From positions 1 through 37,120 of the forward strand of contig JAGSHI010000024.1 in assembly GCA_023954635.1 (NCBI GenBank): a DNA stretch of 37,120 bases, written 5' to 3'. Under the pieces are notes generated by a model that made no database searches, was not told the DNA's origin, and was given only the letters and a program-made list of their open reading frames with translations. The position numbers were made by a program, and so were the translations under genes. The DNA comes from Bacteriovoracaceae bacterium (lineage in GTDB: Bacteria > Bdellovibrionota > Bacteriovoracia > Bacteriovoracales > Bacteriovoracaceae). Positions 7,927 through 16,701 of this stretch are shown here, piece after piece (position 1 is the first letter of the stretch; each line of letters starts with the position of its first letter).

Positions 7927-8670
7927 ATGAAGATACCTAAACTGACGATGGCACTAATGTTGCTTTTCATAGTGGCAAGTTGTTCAAGTAAAAAGAAAGA
8001 AGCGTACCATGGAAGCATGGATGAAAGCATAGAGATGAGTGAATCAAGTTCTCTAGATGGTGTAGAGGGCGAAGATGCCGATATTGTTTTAGATGAAGAT
8101 ATTGAAGTCTCAGAAGAAGGCGGAGATGAGATCGCCGATAGTGAAGGCGAAGAAGTACAAGGAATTGAAGAAGAAGATGAAGAGAACCAAGATCTTATGG
8201 TTGTCGATGTTGAGGAAGAGGAGCAAGTTGAAATTGCTGAAGAAAGTAGCGATATCCAAGAGGAACATATATCTCTCTCGGAAGAGGTTGGAGAATACAC
8301 TGTTCAAAAGGGTGATACTCTAATGGAGATTGCGTTTAAGCTTTATGGTGATTTTGGTAAATGGAAAGATATCAAATCTCTTAATCCAGATATTAATGGA
8401 GCGTTAAAATTTGGTTCAATTGTTAAGTATCATGTTCCAGAAAGCTCATTTAAGTGGACCCCAAAAGGGAACCCTTACCTTGTAATGAGAGGAGATACTC
8501 TTAGTACTATTTCTCAAAAGGTTTATGATAAAGCTAGTTGGTGGCCACATATCCACGAAAATAATAAGCCTATGATCAAAGATCCTGATCAGATTTATGC
8601 AGGTTTTACTCTCTATACTCTTCCAGAGTCACAAATCTTGAAAAAGAGAGAACTGGCCAGCCAGGAATAA
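7927..8670 (+). CDS. Lipoprotein with acidic linker and two LysM domains
   Basis: 247-residue envelope lipoprotein. The start at 7927 follows an AAGGA site and gives a signal peptide ending in the lipobox IVASC (Cys19). Residues about 25-120 are extremely rich in Glu/Asp/Ser and probably disordered. Two LysM peptidoglycan-binding domains follow: 124-170, opening YTVQKGDTL, and 184-232, opening YLVMRGDTL. A longer in-frame version from a TTG at 7888 would put residues before the signal peptide and is rejected. Likely role: an outer-membrane- or inner-membrane-anchored protein that reaches peptidoglycan through the acidic arm. No catalytic domain is visible. The next gene begins 18 nt after its stop. 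Confidence 0.88.
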   Translation: MKIPKLTMALMLLFIVASCSSKKKEAYHGSMDESIEMSESSSLDGVEGEDADIVLDEDIEVSEEGGDEIADSEGEEVQGIEEEDEENQDLMVVDVEEEEQVEIAEESSDIQEEHISLSEEVGEYTVQKGDTLMEIAFKLYGDFGKWKDIKSLNPDINGALKFGSIVKYHVPESSFKWTPKGNPYLVMRGDTLSTISQKVYDKASWWPHIHENNKPMIKDPDQIYAGFTLYTLPESQILKKRELASQE

Positions 8671-8688
8671 TTTAACTTAAAATGAATT

Positions 8689-9558
8689 ATGGCAAATATT
8701 AAACTCTCGAGGCCACAAAATGTGGCCTCTTCTTTTTATGTCGACTCTACCTGTATAGACTGTGGTACTTGTTATTGGGTTTCTCCCGATACTTACAAAA
8801 GAGATGACGGAGCGTCTGCTGTCTATAATGACCCTTTGGACTCAGAGAGCTTTAAGTCTGCTTACAGAGCACTTCTCTCTTGCCCAACTAGCTCTATTGG
8901 AGTTAACGATTCAAAGAAACTAGACACTCCTCCAGCGGACCTATTTCCTAACCTCATAGAAGAAAATGTATTTCATACTGGGTTTCATTCAGAAAAAAGT
9001 TTTGGAGCTGCTTCCTATATGATTCAGAGGGAAGAGGGAAATATTCTTATTGATAGCCCAAGAATGCTCAATCTTTTGAAAAGAAAAATTCATGAGCTGG
9101 GGGGATTAAAGTTTCAATACCTCACTCACCGTGATGACATAGCTGACTCAGACCTTTATCATGAAGAGTTTGGTTCGAAGAGGATCATCCATAAGGGAGA
9201 CAAGATAGAAAGAACTGATCATTACGAGTTATTTATTGAAGGTGATGCTGAATATAAACTTGCTGAAGATTTAATAATTATTCCTGTTCCTGGTCATACG
9301 GAAGGTCATTCAGTCCTCTTGTACAAAAATAAATACCTCTTTACTGGAGATCATCTTTGTTGGTCTACTCGATTAAACCAACTCTATGCTTTTAAGAACC
9401 ATTGTTGGTTTAACTTTGAAGAGCAAATAAAGAGCATGGAAAAGCTTCTCGACTATAATTTCGAATGGGTACTTCCAGGCCATGGTTCACCTATTAAGCT
9501 CTCCCAAGAGAAGATGAAAGAAGAACTTCAAAAGTGTATCGAATGGATGAAAGAATAG
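8689..9558 (+). CDS. Ferredoxin domain fused to metallo-beta-lactamase-fold hydrolase
   Basis: 289-residue cytoplasmic protein. Residues 15-70 form a single-cluster ferredoxin with Cys22, Cys25, Cys28 and Cys65 followed by Pro. Residues 95-270 form a metallo-beta-lactamase fold. The usual HxHxDH metal motif is replaced by THRDDIADSDLYHEEFG (His147 to Asp150), while His203 (PGHTEGHS), Asp221 (TGDH) and His265 (LPGHG) remain. As far as I know this altered motif is typical of a ferredoxin-MBL family in cyanobacteria, plastids and some other bacteria, so it is probably a family feature and not damage. The reaction is unknown; redox control of the hydrolase domain is a guess. No good Shine-Dalgarno is visible before the ATG. 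Confidence 0.87.
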   Translation: MANIKLSRPQNVASSFYVDSTCIDCGTCYWVSPDTYKRDDGASAVYNDPLDSESFKSAYRALLSCPTSSIGVNDSKKLDTPPADLFPNLIEENVFHTGFHSEKSFGAASYMIQREEGNILIDSPRMLNLLKRKIHELGGLKFQYLTHRDDIADSDLYHEEFGSKRIIHKGDKIERTDHYELFIEGDAEYKLAEDLIIIPVPGHTEGHSVLLYKNKYLFTGDHLCWSTRLNQLYAFKNHCWFNFEEQIKSMEKLLDYNFEWVLPGHGSPIKLSQEKMKEELQKCIEWMKE

Positions 9559-9559
9559 A

Positions 9560-10549
9560 ATGAAAAATATTTTTCTAAGCTTGTTTGGTATCATCTTTTC
9601 CATTGCAATGCTTGAGGGTGCCCTTAGATTACATTTTCATATTCAAGACCCAATCATACAATCCAAAAAAACCTCGACATTACCTGACCCAATATTGGGC
9701 TGGGATGTAAGACCTAATCTTGAATACAAAATTAAAGATAGTGGGTTTTATAAAGTAGACGTTCAAGGATTCAGAAGTTCTCCTAAAAAACATGATCCAT
9801 TAAAAAAAACAATTCTTCTCATTGGCGATTCATTTACGCATGCTCCAAATATATCAAATGAAAACCTTTATTACGCTCCTCTATCAAAAGGAAACTATAA
9901 CTTTTATGCTTATGGCATGACGGGATGGGGCAACATTCAAGAAGTTCTAAAAGTTAAGAGCCTACTTAGTAAGATCAAACCAGACCTCGTCATTTGGCAA
10001 CTGAGTTCAAATGATCTTATCGAAAATATTTTAGAAATTGAAGTAAGGCTTGGGAAAATATCATCTAATCGCCCCTATTTATCTAAAGAGAAAAAAGTAT
10101 TCTATGATCATGAGGTTAGGTTTATTTCCAAAATCTTATATGTTTTACAACCTTCAAGGGCAGCAAGCTTCATCTTTAACAGATTTTTTAGTCTAACCTC
10201 TTCTCGATCTAAAAAAATAAACCTTGAGAATTCAGAGATTGAAAAAGCGAAATTAATAACTTCTCTTATTATAAAAAAAATGAAAGAGATTTTACCAAAA
10301 GACACAGAACTAATTTCTTTTAATGCTGGTCCTCTTCCCTTCGAAAATAAACTCATAAAAAAGATCGCTATTTCAGAAGGTCTTATTCATATTTCAGAAA
10401 TAGAAGATACCTTAACAACGGCCAAGAGTGACAAACTTAAGATTTTTAATGACGATAATTTCCATTGGAATATAAAAGGCCATGCCATGATAGGAGAAAT
10501 TCTTAGAAAAAGAATGACAAAACTTTTAGAGAGCGACAAAAAGCAATAA
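9560..10549 (+). CDS. Membrane-anchored SGNH/GDSL hydrolase-like protein
   Basis: 329 residues. An N-terminal hydrophobic helix (about 2-22) without an obvious cleavage site suggests a periplasmic domain tethered to the inner membrane. The SGNH esterase blocks are present in order: LLIGDSF with Ser91 (block I), AYGMTGWG (block II, about 118-124), SSND with Asn151 (block III), and DDNFHWN with Asp299 and His302 (block V). Such proteins remove or transfer acyl groups from lipids, polysaccharides or peptidoglycan; the substrate is unknown. The start is 1 nt after the stop of the ferredoxin-MBL gene, so the two are in one operon. Confidence 0.85.
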   Translation: MKNIFLSLFGIIFSIAMLEGALRLHFHIQDPIIQSKKTSTLPDPILGWDVRPNLEYKIKDSGFYKVDVQGFRSSPKKHDPLKKTILLIGDSFTHAPNISNENLYYAPLSKGNYNFYAYGMTGWGNIQEVLKVKSLLSKIKPDLVIWQLSSNDLIENILEIEVRLGKISSNRPYLSKEKKVFYDHEVRFISKILYVLQPSRAASFIFNRFFSLTSSRSKKINLENSEIEKAKLITSLIIKKMKEILPKDTELISFNAGPLPFENKLIKKIAISEGLIHISEIEDTLTTAKSDKLKIFNDDNFHWNIKGHAMIGEILRKRMTKLLESDKKQ

Positions 10550-10622
10550 ATTCAAGCAGTTACACCTTCCACTAAATTGCCTCAAATTCATATTCTCAAG
10601 AAAGAATGTCGAAAAGTAACTG

Positions 10623-12266
10623 ATGTGTACCAAAAATATTCTACTCATATTTTTAGCCACTACCTCAGTAGTATTTGCTCAAGGTAATTCTTCTTCTCCT
10701 TCCTTTTCTAGGGAAGCACTTCTTGGAGAAAACTCCACTGAAGAAACAACTCAAGAGGAAGAAGCCTACCGAATAAGGGCCAGAGATTATATTCGAAAAG
10801 CAATGAATAAAGAAGTAAGAAGAACTTATTCAACGAGTTCCAACAGAAGCGAATCCCAGAGGAATGAAGACTTAAGTAACTTTAATGATTGCGTAGAAAG
10901 AATTAGAGCAGATTTTGGCGGAAGAGATTTAAAAAAGTATCTCGATATGTACAATTTTTGTAACAATAAAATTAATCTCATGACCAAAACACAACTTGAT
11001 AAGTTAAGAGAAATGGGAATTAGAAGTGCCATCGAATTTGAAAATCGTTTAGGAAATGAAATTCTAGAAGCATCGATTCGAACACACGATAACGATAGGT
11101 CGAGTCAGATCGAAAAGAAATTAGAGTACCTTCGATTTGATGCAATTGAAATTGAAGGAACTCAGACACCTATTCACGGGATGGATGGAGTATTTAAAGT
11201 AATCAATGACTTCACTTCTATCGCGGTCGAATTTAATAGAGAGCAAAACCTACAAGGAGTCATTGATAACAACGAAGAATTAAGCGAAGAGCTGAGAAAG
11301 GAGCTTGTTCAACTAAATTATCTAACCTATAGACTTAGTCATGATACGGACCCATGTCCAGGAGATAACAAAATCATTCATCTTGCAGATGATGATCAAA
11401 CTGCTTATTCGATTTTATCAGATTTCAAAGGATTTAATGATCAAGAGTTCTCAACAGTATCACCCAAACAAATATTTCTGGGTTTGAATGAAGAAAAGTT
11501 CAAAAAAGATGTCAGCAAATATAAATTATCTGTCTCTGAATACAAAGATCTATATCTGTTTAAACACACACTCCCAGGTACACAGAATGAAGTATGGGTG
11601 ATGGCAGAAGTTGATAAGACAAACAATACAGTTAAATACTCACACTACAATCTTATTAAGTCACATCCCGACAGACGTTTAGAAAGAACAAGTCAGGGAG
11701 ATATAACAATCGTTGGAATTAGGAATTTTCATCGCAGGCTTAGTTCTACACCGGGTAGAGACATTTACTTGGATGCGAATGTTGGAATATCACTTGATGC
11801 TAATCTGGAAAGAGTCCCACTCATAGGAGACTCTCCTATTCCAACTGGTACAGTAGATCTTGCTTACGTAAAACTTAGTTCGCATGCTCCAGGTCTATGG
11901 ACCGAGACAAAGTTGGCCCTCCAACTAGATAGAGCAAAAATATCCACAATTATGCGACCTAATCAAAATGCGAATTGGGGAACTTCTGCAGAGTTGAGTT
12001 ATCAAACCTTTGATAATAAATGGAGAGCAGGAGGGAGTGTTAGAGTACACAACCTACTCGTAGGTGTTTCAAGTAATCTAGATGATGAAATTAACATGAG
12101 TGCTGGGTTGTACAGAGGTCGATCATTTATTATCTATGAGACAAATTTTAATGACGTTAGAAAATTAAAAGTTGGAACAGCTTTTAGGAATAACAGAGGT
12201 GGTGTTTATGCTGACACCGATTTTAAAAAGTTCCACAATGTGACGTTATTTATAAATCTAAATTGA
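10623..12266 (+). CDS. Large exported protein of unknown function
   Basis: 547 residues with a Sec signal peptide (cleavage near VVFAQG, about residue 20). I do not recognise a family. The mature N-terminal half is charged and probably helical, with a Cys pair (SNFNDCVERI and MYNFCNN) that could form a disulfide. The last 170 residues alternate polar and hydrophobic residues with many glycines and aromatics (for example GRDIYLDANVGISLDANL and KWRAGGSVRVHNLLVGVSS). This looks like a series of antiparallel strands and could be a small outer-membrane barrel or a periplasmic beta-domain. The ATG has only a weak upstream AAAAG. Its TGA forms a palindromic TGATCA with the stop of the convergent gene, leaving no terminator space. 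Confidence 0.75.
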   Translation: MCTKNILLIFLATTSVVFAQGNSSSPSFSREALLGENSTEETTQEEEAYRIRARDYIRKAMNKEVRRTYSTSSNRSESQRNEDLSNFNDCVERIRADFGGRDLKKYLDMYNFCNNKINLMTKTQLDKLREMGIRSAIEFENRLGNEILEASIRTHDNDRSSQIEKKLEYLRFDAIEIEGTQTPIHGMDGVFKVINDFTSIAVEFNREQNLQGVIDNNEELSEELRKELVQLNYLTYRLSHDTDPCPGDNKIIHLADDDQTAYSILSDFKGFNDQEFSTVSPKQIFLGLNEEKFKKDVSKYKLSVSEYKDLYLFKHTLPGTQNEVWVMAEVDKTNNTVKYSHYNLIKSHPDRRLERTSQGDITIVGIRNFHRRLSSTPGRDIYLDANVGISLDANLERVPLIGDSPIPTGTVDLAYVKLSSHAPGLWTETKLALQLDRAKISTIMRPNQNANWGTSAELSYQTFDNKWRAGGSVRVHNLLVGVSSNLDDEINMSAGLYRGRSFIIYETNFNDVRKLKVGTAFRNNRGGVYADTDFKKFHNVTLFINLN

Positions 12267-13205
12267 TCACTTACATTTATTGAGATCAACTGGAAAATCT
12301 TCAGGCACCGTATATTTAAATGGAACAGGAACTGTAAATATTTTTCCGTGATGTTTAAACTGACCCCAAATTTTATAGTTACCTTCAGGGAGTGCATTCT
12401 TATGATCGTGGTATGGGAAAACGAACTCTCCATCGGTACTCATGGGTAAAAATGCATGTAAGTGATAAAAGAGTTTTTCTTTTAAGATAGACTTATCTGT
12501 ATCCAGAAGAATTGAATGTCCACCCATATCAAGCCATCGTTCAAAGTTCTTGGCCCGTATGTAATCGCCATCTACATTTCGCTCGAACCACTCGAAATAA
12601 AACTTAGGTAACCAGCGATCGCAAAAATCAAATTGTTCATAACTAAAAGTGACTTTGAATTGATCCCCAGAAGCCCCTCTTTGCCCATTCTCGTCAAAGA
12701 AAAGGTCTATCCCGTCTTTCCCTTCAGGGTGATCTTCAATAATAGGATCAGGAGTATTGCCGTTAGATATAACTTCAAAACGATTCATTAACATTGGCTT
12801 TTCAGTATCCCCACCCATTGGCATCACTTCAGTAAAGACAAAGTAACGTCCTCCGACAGGAACTGCATCAATGACTCCTTGATTATCAAAGTCTGGAACA
12901 CTCGTGGTATTTAAATCTAGTGAAAAAATTCCGGTTTGCTTATCGAGGTAAGGATGAACATGGGCCACATGAGAGTAATCATCCCGAATAATAATCATAT
13001 GCATCTCTTTAGCATGCATTTTCATAAACATTCTGTGGTTCATTCCCCTGCTAGGGTTTAAAAACGAAAAGCTCCAATTGGTCTGTTGCCCGGCATTCAT
13101 CTCAAACTGTGGCTCTCCATCAACTAGAAAGCGCGCCTCAAGGTTCAAGGAAGAAGCTGCTTGAAACGAAATGCATAAAAATATCAGACCAATCAGAGTT
13201 TTCAT
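12267..13205 (-). CDS. Periplasmic Met/His-rich protein, possibly metal-binding
   Basis: 312 residues with a Sec signal peptide (cleavage near QAASS, residue 18-20). The most striking part is residues 55-85, RMFMKMHAKEMHMIIIRDDYSHVAHVHPYLD. This resembles a small beta-sandwich module of periplasmic proteins with K-x-MH-L-hydrophobic-D-hydrophobic-H-x-HP, often near copper handling genes. More His-rich stretches follow (FYHLHAFLP, PYHDHKN, FKHHGK). Two conserved-looking cysteines are FDFCDRW and the penultimate residue. The closely spaced Met and His residues make copper or another soft metal a reasonable ligand guess, but this is inference. It is the second gene after the LVIVD protein, 12 nt apart, so they form an operon. 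Confidence 0.8.
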   Translation of the reverse strand: MKTLIGLIFLCISFQAASSLNLEARFLVDGEPQFEMNAGQQTNWSFSFLNPSRGMNHRMFMKMHAKEMHMIIIRDDYSHVAHVHPYLDKQTGIFSLDLNTTSVPDFDNQGVIDAVPVGGRYFVFTEVMPMGGDTEKPMLMNRFEVISNGNTPDPIIEDHPEGKDGIDLFFDENGQRGASGDQFKVTFSYEQFDFCDRWLPKFYFEWFERNVDGDYIRAKNFERWLDMGGHSILLDTDKSILKEKLFYHLHAFLPMSTDGEFVFPYHDHKNALPEGNYKIWGQFKHHGKIFTVPVPFKYTVPEDFPVDLNKCK

Positions 13206-13217
13206 TTTACTAACCTC

Positions 13218-14249
13218 TTAATCTCTTTGAGCTGATTCGTGGTGAACCACAAACAACCCATCTTCAATATCTGAAATTAGAATTTTACCTGATTTAAAAA
13301 ATGGATATGCTCCCCAAACAGAAACAAATCCTCTTCTTGAACTTGTCGACTTTTGCCAATAGGCCACTTCATTCATACCTGCTGGATTTGAAACGTCGTA
13401 AATTCGAAGTCCCGAACCATAATGAGCAACGTAGGCAAAGTTACCTTTAATGTGAGTATTGTGAGCTAGTTTCCCCGGAGCTAATACTTCTCCTACCTGT
13501 CTCACATTTGATAAGTCAGCTAGGTCAAACATCTTCATTGTTTTCCCTGTGTTTTCTTCAGTAGTCATTAGGTAACGACTATCTTGAGTCAGCCATGCAT
13601 TGTGAACATAGCCAGATCTTCTTATCTGAAATCTTGAAACAAGGGTTGGATTTGAAGGGTCGTCATAGTTAAAAATCCCAATCGTTCCATGTCCACCTTC
13701 AGAAACATAGAGAAGTCCATCTCTTGCAAAGATATCGTGACATTCAACACCAAGGCTTGAAAGCTTTACTGGAGCAAGTGGGTTTTCAATCGAAAAAATT
13801 CGTACTGGCTCGCTATGATTTCCTTCTGCAAATAAAAGCTTTCTTCCTTCATCAATAAAAATATTATGAGATGTTTTGAATCCTGTGTATGTTGCTGCAA
13901 CAGTCACATCACCTGGAAGCTTTGAAAGATCTAGGATTTGCATCCCTCCACCACTTTCATTAACAACATAGGCATAGTGACCGTAAGTTTTAATATCTTT
14001 CCAAGTCGATCTATTTGAGGAGATAAACTTAATCTCTCTTAGGTTAGAAGGGTCACTCACATCAACAATACTTGTTCCGTCTTGTACACCCAGTAATGCA
14101 TACTCTTTCCCATCTGGAGCTTCGTAACCCCAAATGTCATTGTATTCAATATTTCGATTTCTCTTAAACTGCCCGAGTGGGCTTAACTGAGTTGAGGCCA
14201 CAGCATTAGAGGCCAAAACCAAAAATAACAACAGAATCATTCTGTTCAT
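13218..14249 (-). CDS. LVIVD-repeat / choice-of-anchor B family secreted protein
   Basis: 343 residues with a Sec signal peptide (cleavage near NAVAS, residue 15-19). The mature protein is a run of LVIVD-type beta-propeller repeats: GTSIVDVSDPSNLREI, GGGMQILDLSKLPG, VRIFSIENPLAPV, IGIFNYDDPSNPTLV, KMFDLADLSNVRQV and GLRIYDVSNPAGM. Each gives a strand ending in D-hydrophobic-S-x-P. This layout matches the choice-of-anchor B family of extracellular propellers. No C-terminal sorting domain is visible here, so it is probably periplasmic or secreted. The ATG follows AAGGA. It is first in the operon with the Met/His-rich protein, which suggests that the two act together. The ligand or function is not known. 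Confidence 0.88.
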   Translation of the reverse strand: MNRMILLLFLVLASNAVASTQLSPLGQFKRNRNIEYNDIWGYEAPDGKEYALLGVQDGTSIVDVSDPSNLREIKFISSNRSTWKDIKTYGHYAYVVNESGGGMQILDLSKLPGDVTVAATYTGFKTSHNIFIDEGRKLLFAEGNHSEPVRIFSIENPLAPVKLSSLGVECHDIFARDGLLYVSEGGHGTIGIFNYDDPSNPTLVSRFQIRRSGYVHNAWLTQDSRYLMTTEENTGKTMKMFDLADLSNVRQVGEVLAPGKLAHNTHIKGNFAYVAHYGSGLRIYDVSNPAGMNEVAYWQKSTSSRRGFVSVWGAYPFFKSGKILISDIEDGLFVVHHESAQRD

Positions 14250-14359
14250 AACTTCATCCTTGATACGGTTAATTTAACTCTAAAATATAGTAGCTGTTTT
14301 CACACAAAGTGAAGAGACCTTAAAGGTTCTTGTAAGAATTTATTAGGTGCATTAACTGA

Positions 14360-15217
14360 CTATTTCGGACGGATTGGTATTTTTAAATACATCTGCCCAT
14401 TGTCTTCTGATTTAGGTAACTTAGCTCCATCAATATTTATCTGAAGGCTTGGAAGCAACAATCTTGGCGCCTTCAAAACTGCATCTCTTTCAGTTCTAAA
14501 TTTAACAAAGTCTTCACGAGTTGTTTCTTCTTTTAATTGCTTATTCAATTTCTTAGATTCACCAATACTCGTCTCATAGGCCAGCTCTCTCCCTCCTGGC
14601 TGGTAATCATGCCCTACAAATACTCGAGTTTCATCTGGAAGTTGATAAAGCTTATCGTGAATCGAGTTAAAGAGGTCAGTAGCTGAGCCATCCGGAAAGT
14701 CACATCGACCAGTCCCAAAATCAGGCATAAAAAGTGCGTCTCCAGTGAATAAACAATCTTCAATAAGAAAACAATAACAAGCAGGAGTGTGCCCAGGTGT
14801 ATGGATGGCCTTTATGTTCAAACTCCCAGCACTAAACTCTTCACCATCACTTAAAAGCTTATCAAACTGAGTTCCATCAATGGCCAAGTCTTGAAAATTG
14901 TATAGCTCTTTAAATGTTGCTTGAACTCTAGTAATACTCTCACCAATGGCAAACTGAGACCCTTTGAATCGCTTTTTAAGCTCATCTGCCCCACTTATAT
15001 GATCTGCATGGGCGTGTGTATCCATAATTAACTGAAGCTTCAATTTGTTACTATTTATATAGGACTCAATTTCATCGATGGCCTCTGTACTGTAGACAGA
15101 ACCGTTTGGGTCGTAATCCAGGACAGGGTCAATAGCGATAGCATCACCCGTTTGCTCGTCATGAATAATGTAAGTCAGAGTAAAGGTATCTTTATGGAAT
15201 AAAGTCTTAATTTGCAT
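14360..15217 (-). CDS. Persulfide dioxygenase-type metallo-beta-lactamase-fold enzyme
   Basis: 285 residues from the ATG at 15217, which has a strong GGAGGA Shine-Dalgarno; an upstream in-frame ATG at 15247 would place that site inside the gene. The fold is complete: HAHADH (His68, His70, Asp72, His73), HTPGHTPAC (His143), FTGDALF (Asp160) and FVGHDYQPGG (His203). The stretch MPDFGTGRCDFPDGSA and the loss of a glyoxalase II substrate tail point to the ETHE1/Blh-like persulfide dioxygenases, which oxidise glutathione persulfide to sulfite. This would be sulfide detoxification in the cytoplasm. Glyoxalase II is the main alternative. No rhodanese or sulfide quinone reductase lies nearby. Confidence 0.85.
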   Translation of the reverse strand: MQIKTLFHKDTFTLTYIIHDEQTGDAIAIDPVLDYDPNGSVYSTEAIDEIESYINSNKLKLQLIMDTHAHADHISGADELKKRFKGSQFAIGESITRVQATFKELYNFQDLAIDGTQFDKLLSDGEEFSAGSLNIKAIHTPGHTPACYCFLIEDCLFTGDALFMPDFGTGRCDFPDGSATDLFNSIHDKLYQLPDETRVFVGHDYQPGGRELAYETSIGESKKLNKQLKEETTREDFVKFRTERDAVLKAPRLLLPSLQINIDGAKLPKSEDNGQMYLKIPIRPK

Positions 15218-15267
15218 AGAATCCTCCGAGAGAAAGGGTAGCCTCAAGCTGATGAAAAATCCAGTTC

Positions 15268-15570
15268 TTACTGACCCAGTTTCTCTTCAACACTTTTGAT
15301 TTTATCTTCTATACTTTGCTCTCTGTCGACTCTAGTACCCATTCTTAAGGAAGAGGTTATCCGTGGAACTCCATTTCCATGCAACCTAAGGTGGCACTCT
15401 TTAATGGCGGCCATGACATCTTCCCATTCCCCTTCAAGGTTTGTTCCGTAGCCGTGCATTCTGTAGGTAAGTTTGAACTCCTCAAAGATTTTTTGGCATT
15501 CTGCTACCTGATTTGAGACTGAAACTCCTATCCCTATAGGAACTAGACATATATCAACCATTACTTTCAT
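15268..15570 (-). CDS. MTH1187/YqgV-family thiamine-binding-type protein
   Basis: About 100 residues, full length for this small cytoplasmic family (formerly DUF77). Typical features are the opening strand VDICLVPIGIGVSVSNQVAECQKIFEE, then YRMHGYGTNLEGEWEDVMAAIKECH, then GVPRITSSLRMGTRVD and the ending KSVEEKLGQ. Family members form ferredoxin-like tetramers and some bind thiamine or related compounds; a physiological role is not settled. Two adjacent ATGs exist: 15573 is only 2 nt after GGGAG, 15570 is 5 nt away and is preferred. It lies 50 nt upstream of the persulfide dioxygenase gene on the same strand, so cotranscription is likely. Confidence 0.88.
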   Translation of the reverse strand: MKVMVDICLVPIGIGVSVSNQVAECQKIFEEFKLTYRMHGYGTNLEGEWEDVMAAIKECHLRLHGNGVPRITSSLRMGTRVDREQSIEDKIKSVEEKLGQ

Positions 15571-15619
15571 CATTACTCCCTGCTTATGAATAGATTTATT
15601 TCAGACGAAAATTTTACAA

Positions 15620-15649
15620 TTGACAAGACACAGCAAGTTAGTGTATTTA
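15620..15649 (+). promoter_or_regulatory. Sigma70-type promoter of the peptidase/ATP-grasp operon
   Basis: A perfect -35 box TTGACA (15620-15625), an 18-bp spacer and the -10 box TATTTA (15644-15649) lie about 33 bp upstream of the GTG at 15682. Confidence 0.65.
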
Positions 15650-15681
15650 TTGTGAAAATCACGACTATTGGCGGGTCCTAA

Positions 15682-16701
15682 GTGAGTAAAAAACGATCAA
15701 TTCAATGGGCAGACTTATCTGACGAACAGCTTCTAAAAATGAGAATTTGCGACCTCAAATTGAAGCTAAAAAACACTTGGGTCGAAAAGCAAGTCAATAA
15801 ACTTCATAAAGAGCTAGATAAAAAAAACCTACATTTTAAACCTCATGTATGGATTTCAGATGACTGGTACTCTCCAGATGGAATCGCAGGTTTTGCAGTC
15901 CCCTTTTATCTTCTTCACCCAAGACTTATAGAACTTGAAAGAAAAATGATAGGTGAGGCCGAAGGCGAAACCGTTGATTGGTGCATGCAGCTAATGAGAC
16001 ATGAAGCAGGGCATGCAATAGATAATGCTTTTGGTCTACGCAGGAAAAAGTTAAGACAAAAACTTTTTGGCCTCACAGGCAAGAGCTATCCAAATAGTTA
16101 TAAGCCTAACCTGTACGATAAAAATTATGTCGTTCATCTTGGAGAAGGATATGCTCAAGCACATCCAGATGAAGATTGGGCCGAAACTTTTGCGACATGG
16201 CTAACTCCAGGCTCAAACTGGAAAAAAGTCTATGCCAAATGGCCAGCAATTGAAAAACTTGAACTACTCAACGAGATGATGATTAATTTAAGAGGTAAGA
16301 AACCTCTTAAAAGAAAAAAAGAGACTACTGATTGTGTGGCTACTTTAACTCTCACCCTAGAAGAATATTATCAACAAAAGACTGACCGCTTCGGCATTCT
16401 CACACCTGACCGTATCTGTAATGAGTTAAGCAGTGTCTTTACTCCTGGATTTAGTAACCACTATCCAAAGGCCAGCTCGTTTCTAAGAAAAGGAAGAAAA
16501 GAACTTTGTAAAGAAGTAGCGAAGAAGTCTGATCGCTATGAAAAGAACATCTCAGCAGTCGTAGGAAAACTTGTAACATATTGTCAGGAAAGAAACTTCC
16601 ATCTAAATACCAATGAAGCCGTAGCTCGCAAAAGAATACTTGCCGTATTGACGAAAAATTCGAGAAAATATTTTCGTAACGATAATAAGGTAATTATGTG
16701 A
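15682..16701 (+). CDS. Putative zinc metallopeptidase (HEAGH motif)
   Basis: 339 residues, no signal peptide, so cytoplasmic. It contains MRHEAGHAID with the zinc ligands His107 and His111 and general base Glu108, and 57 residues further HPDEDWAETFATW with Glu168 as the probable third ligand. This is the gluzincin-like arrangement of a putative zinc-binding metallopeptidase family; the substrate is unknown. The N-terminal sequence WADLSDEQLLKMRICDLKL looks like the conserved start of the family, so the GTG at 15682 is accepted although only a GGCGGG stretch serves as possible ribosome site. The stop overlaps the start of the ATP-grasp gene by 4 nt (GTGA), meaning translational coupling and a shared pathway. 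Confidence 0.82.
   Translation: MSKKRSIQWADLSDEQLLKMRICDLKLKLKNTWVEKQVNKLHKELDKKNLHFKPHVWISDDWYSPDGIAGFAVPFYLLHPRLIELERKMIGEAEGETVDWCMQLMRHEAGHAIDNAFGLRRKKLRQKLFGLTGKSYPNSYKPNLYDKNYVVHLGEGYAQAHPDEDWAETFATWLTPGSNWKKVYAKWPAIEKLELLNEMMINLRGKKPLKRKKETTDCVATLTLTLEEYYQQKTDRFGILTPDRICNELSSVFTPGFSNHYPKASSFLRKGRKELCKEVAKKSDRYEKNISAVVGKLVTYCQERNFHLNTNEAVARKRILAVLTKNSRKYFRNDNKVIM

Noticed and set aside
7878-8300. Leftward serine-rich reading frame of 140 codons
   Set aside because: It is the complement of the Glu/Asp-rich linker of the LysM lipoprotein (GAA/GAT codons give TTC/ATC and Ser codons); no ribosome site and no family.
8689-9558. Inactivated hydrolase because HxHxDH is missing
   Set aside because: HRDD is, to my knowledge, the normal motif of this ferredoxin-MBL family and the other ligands are intact.
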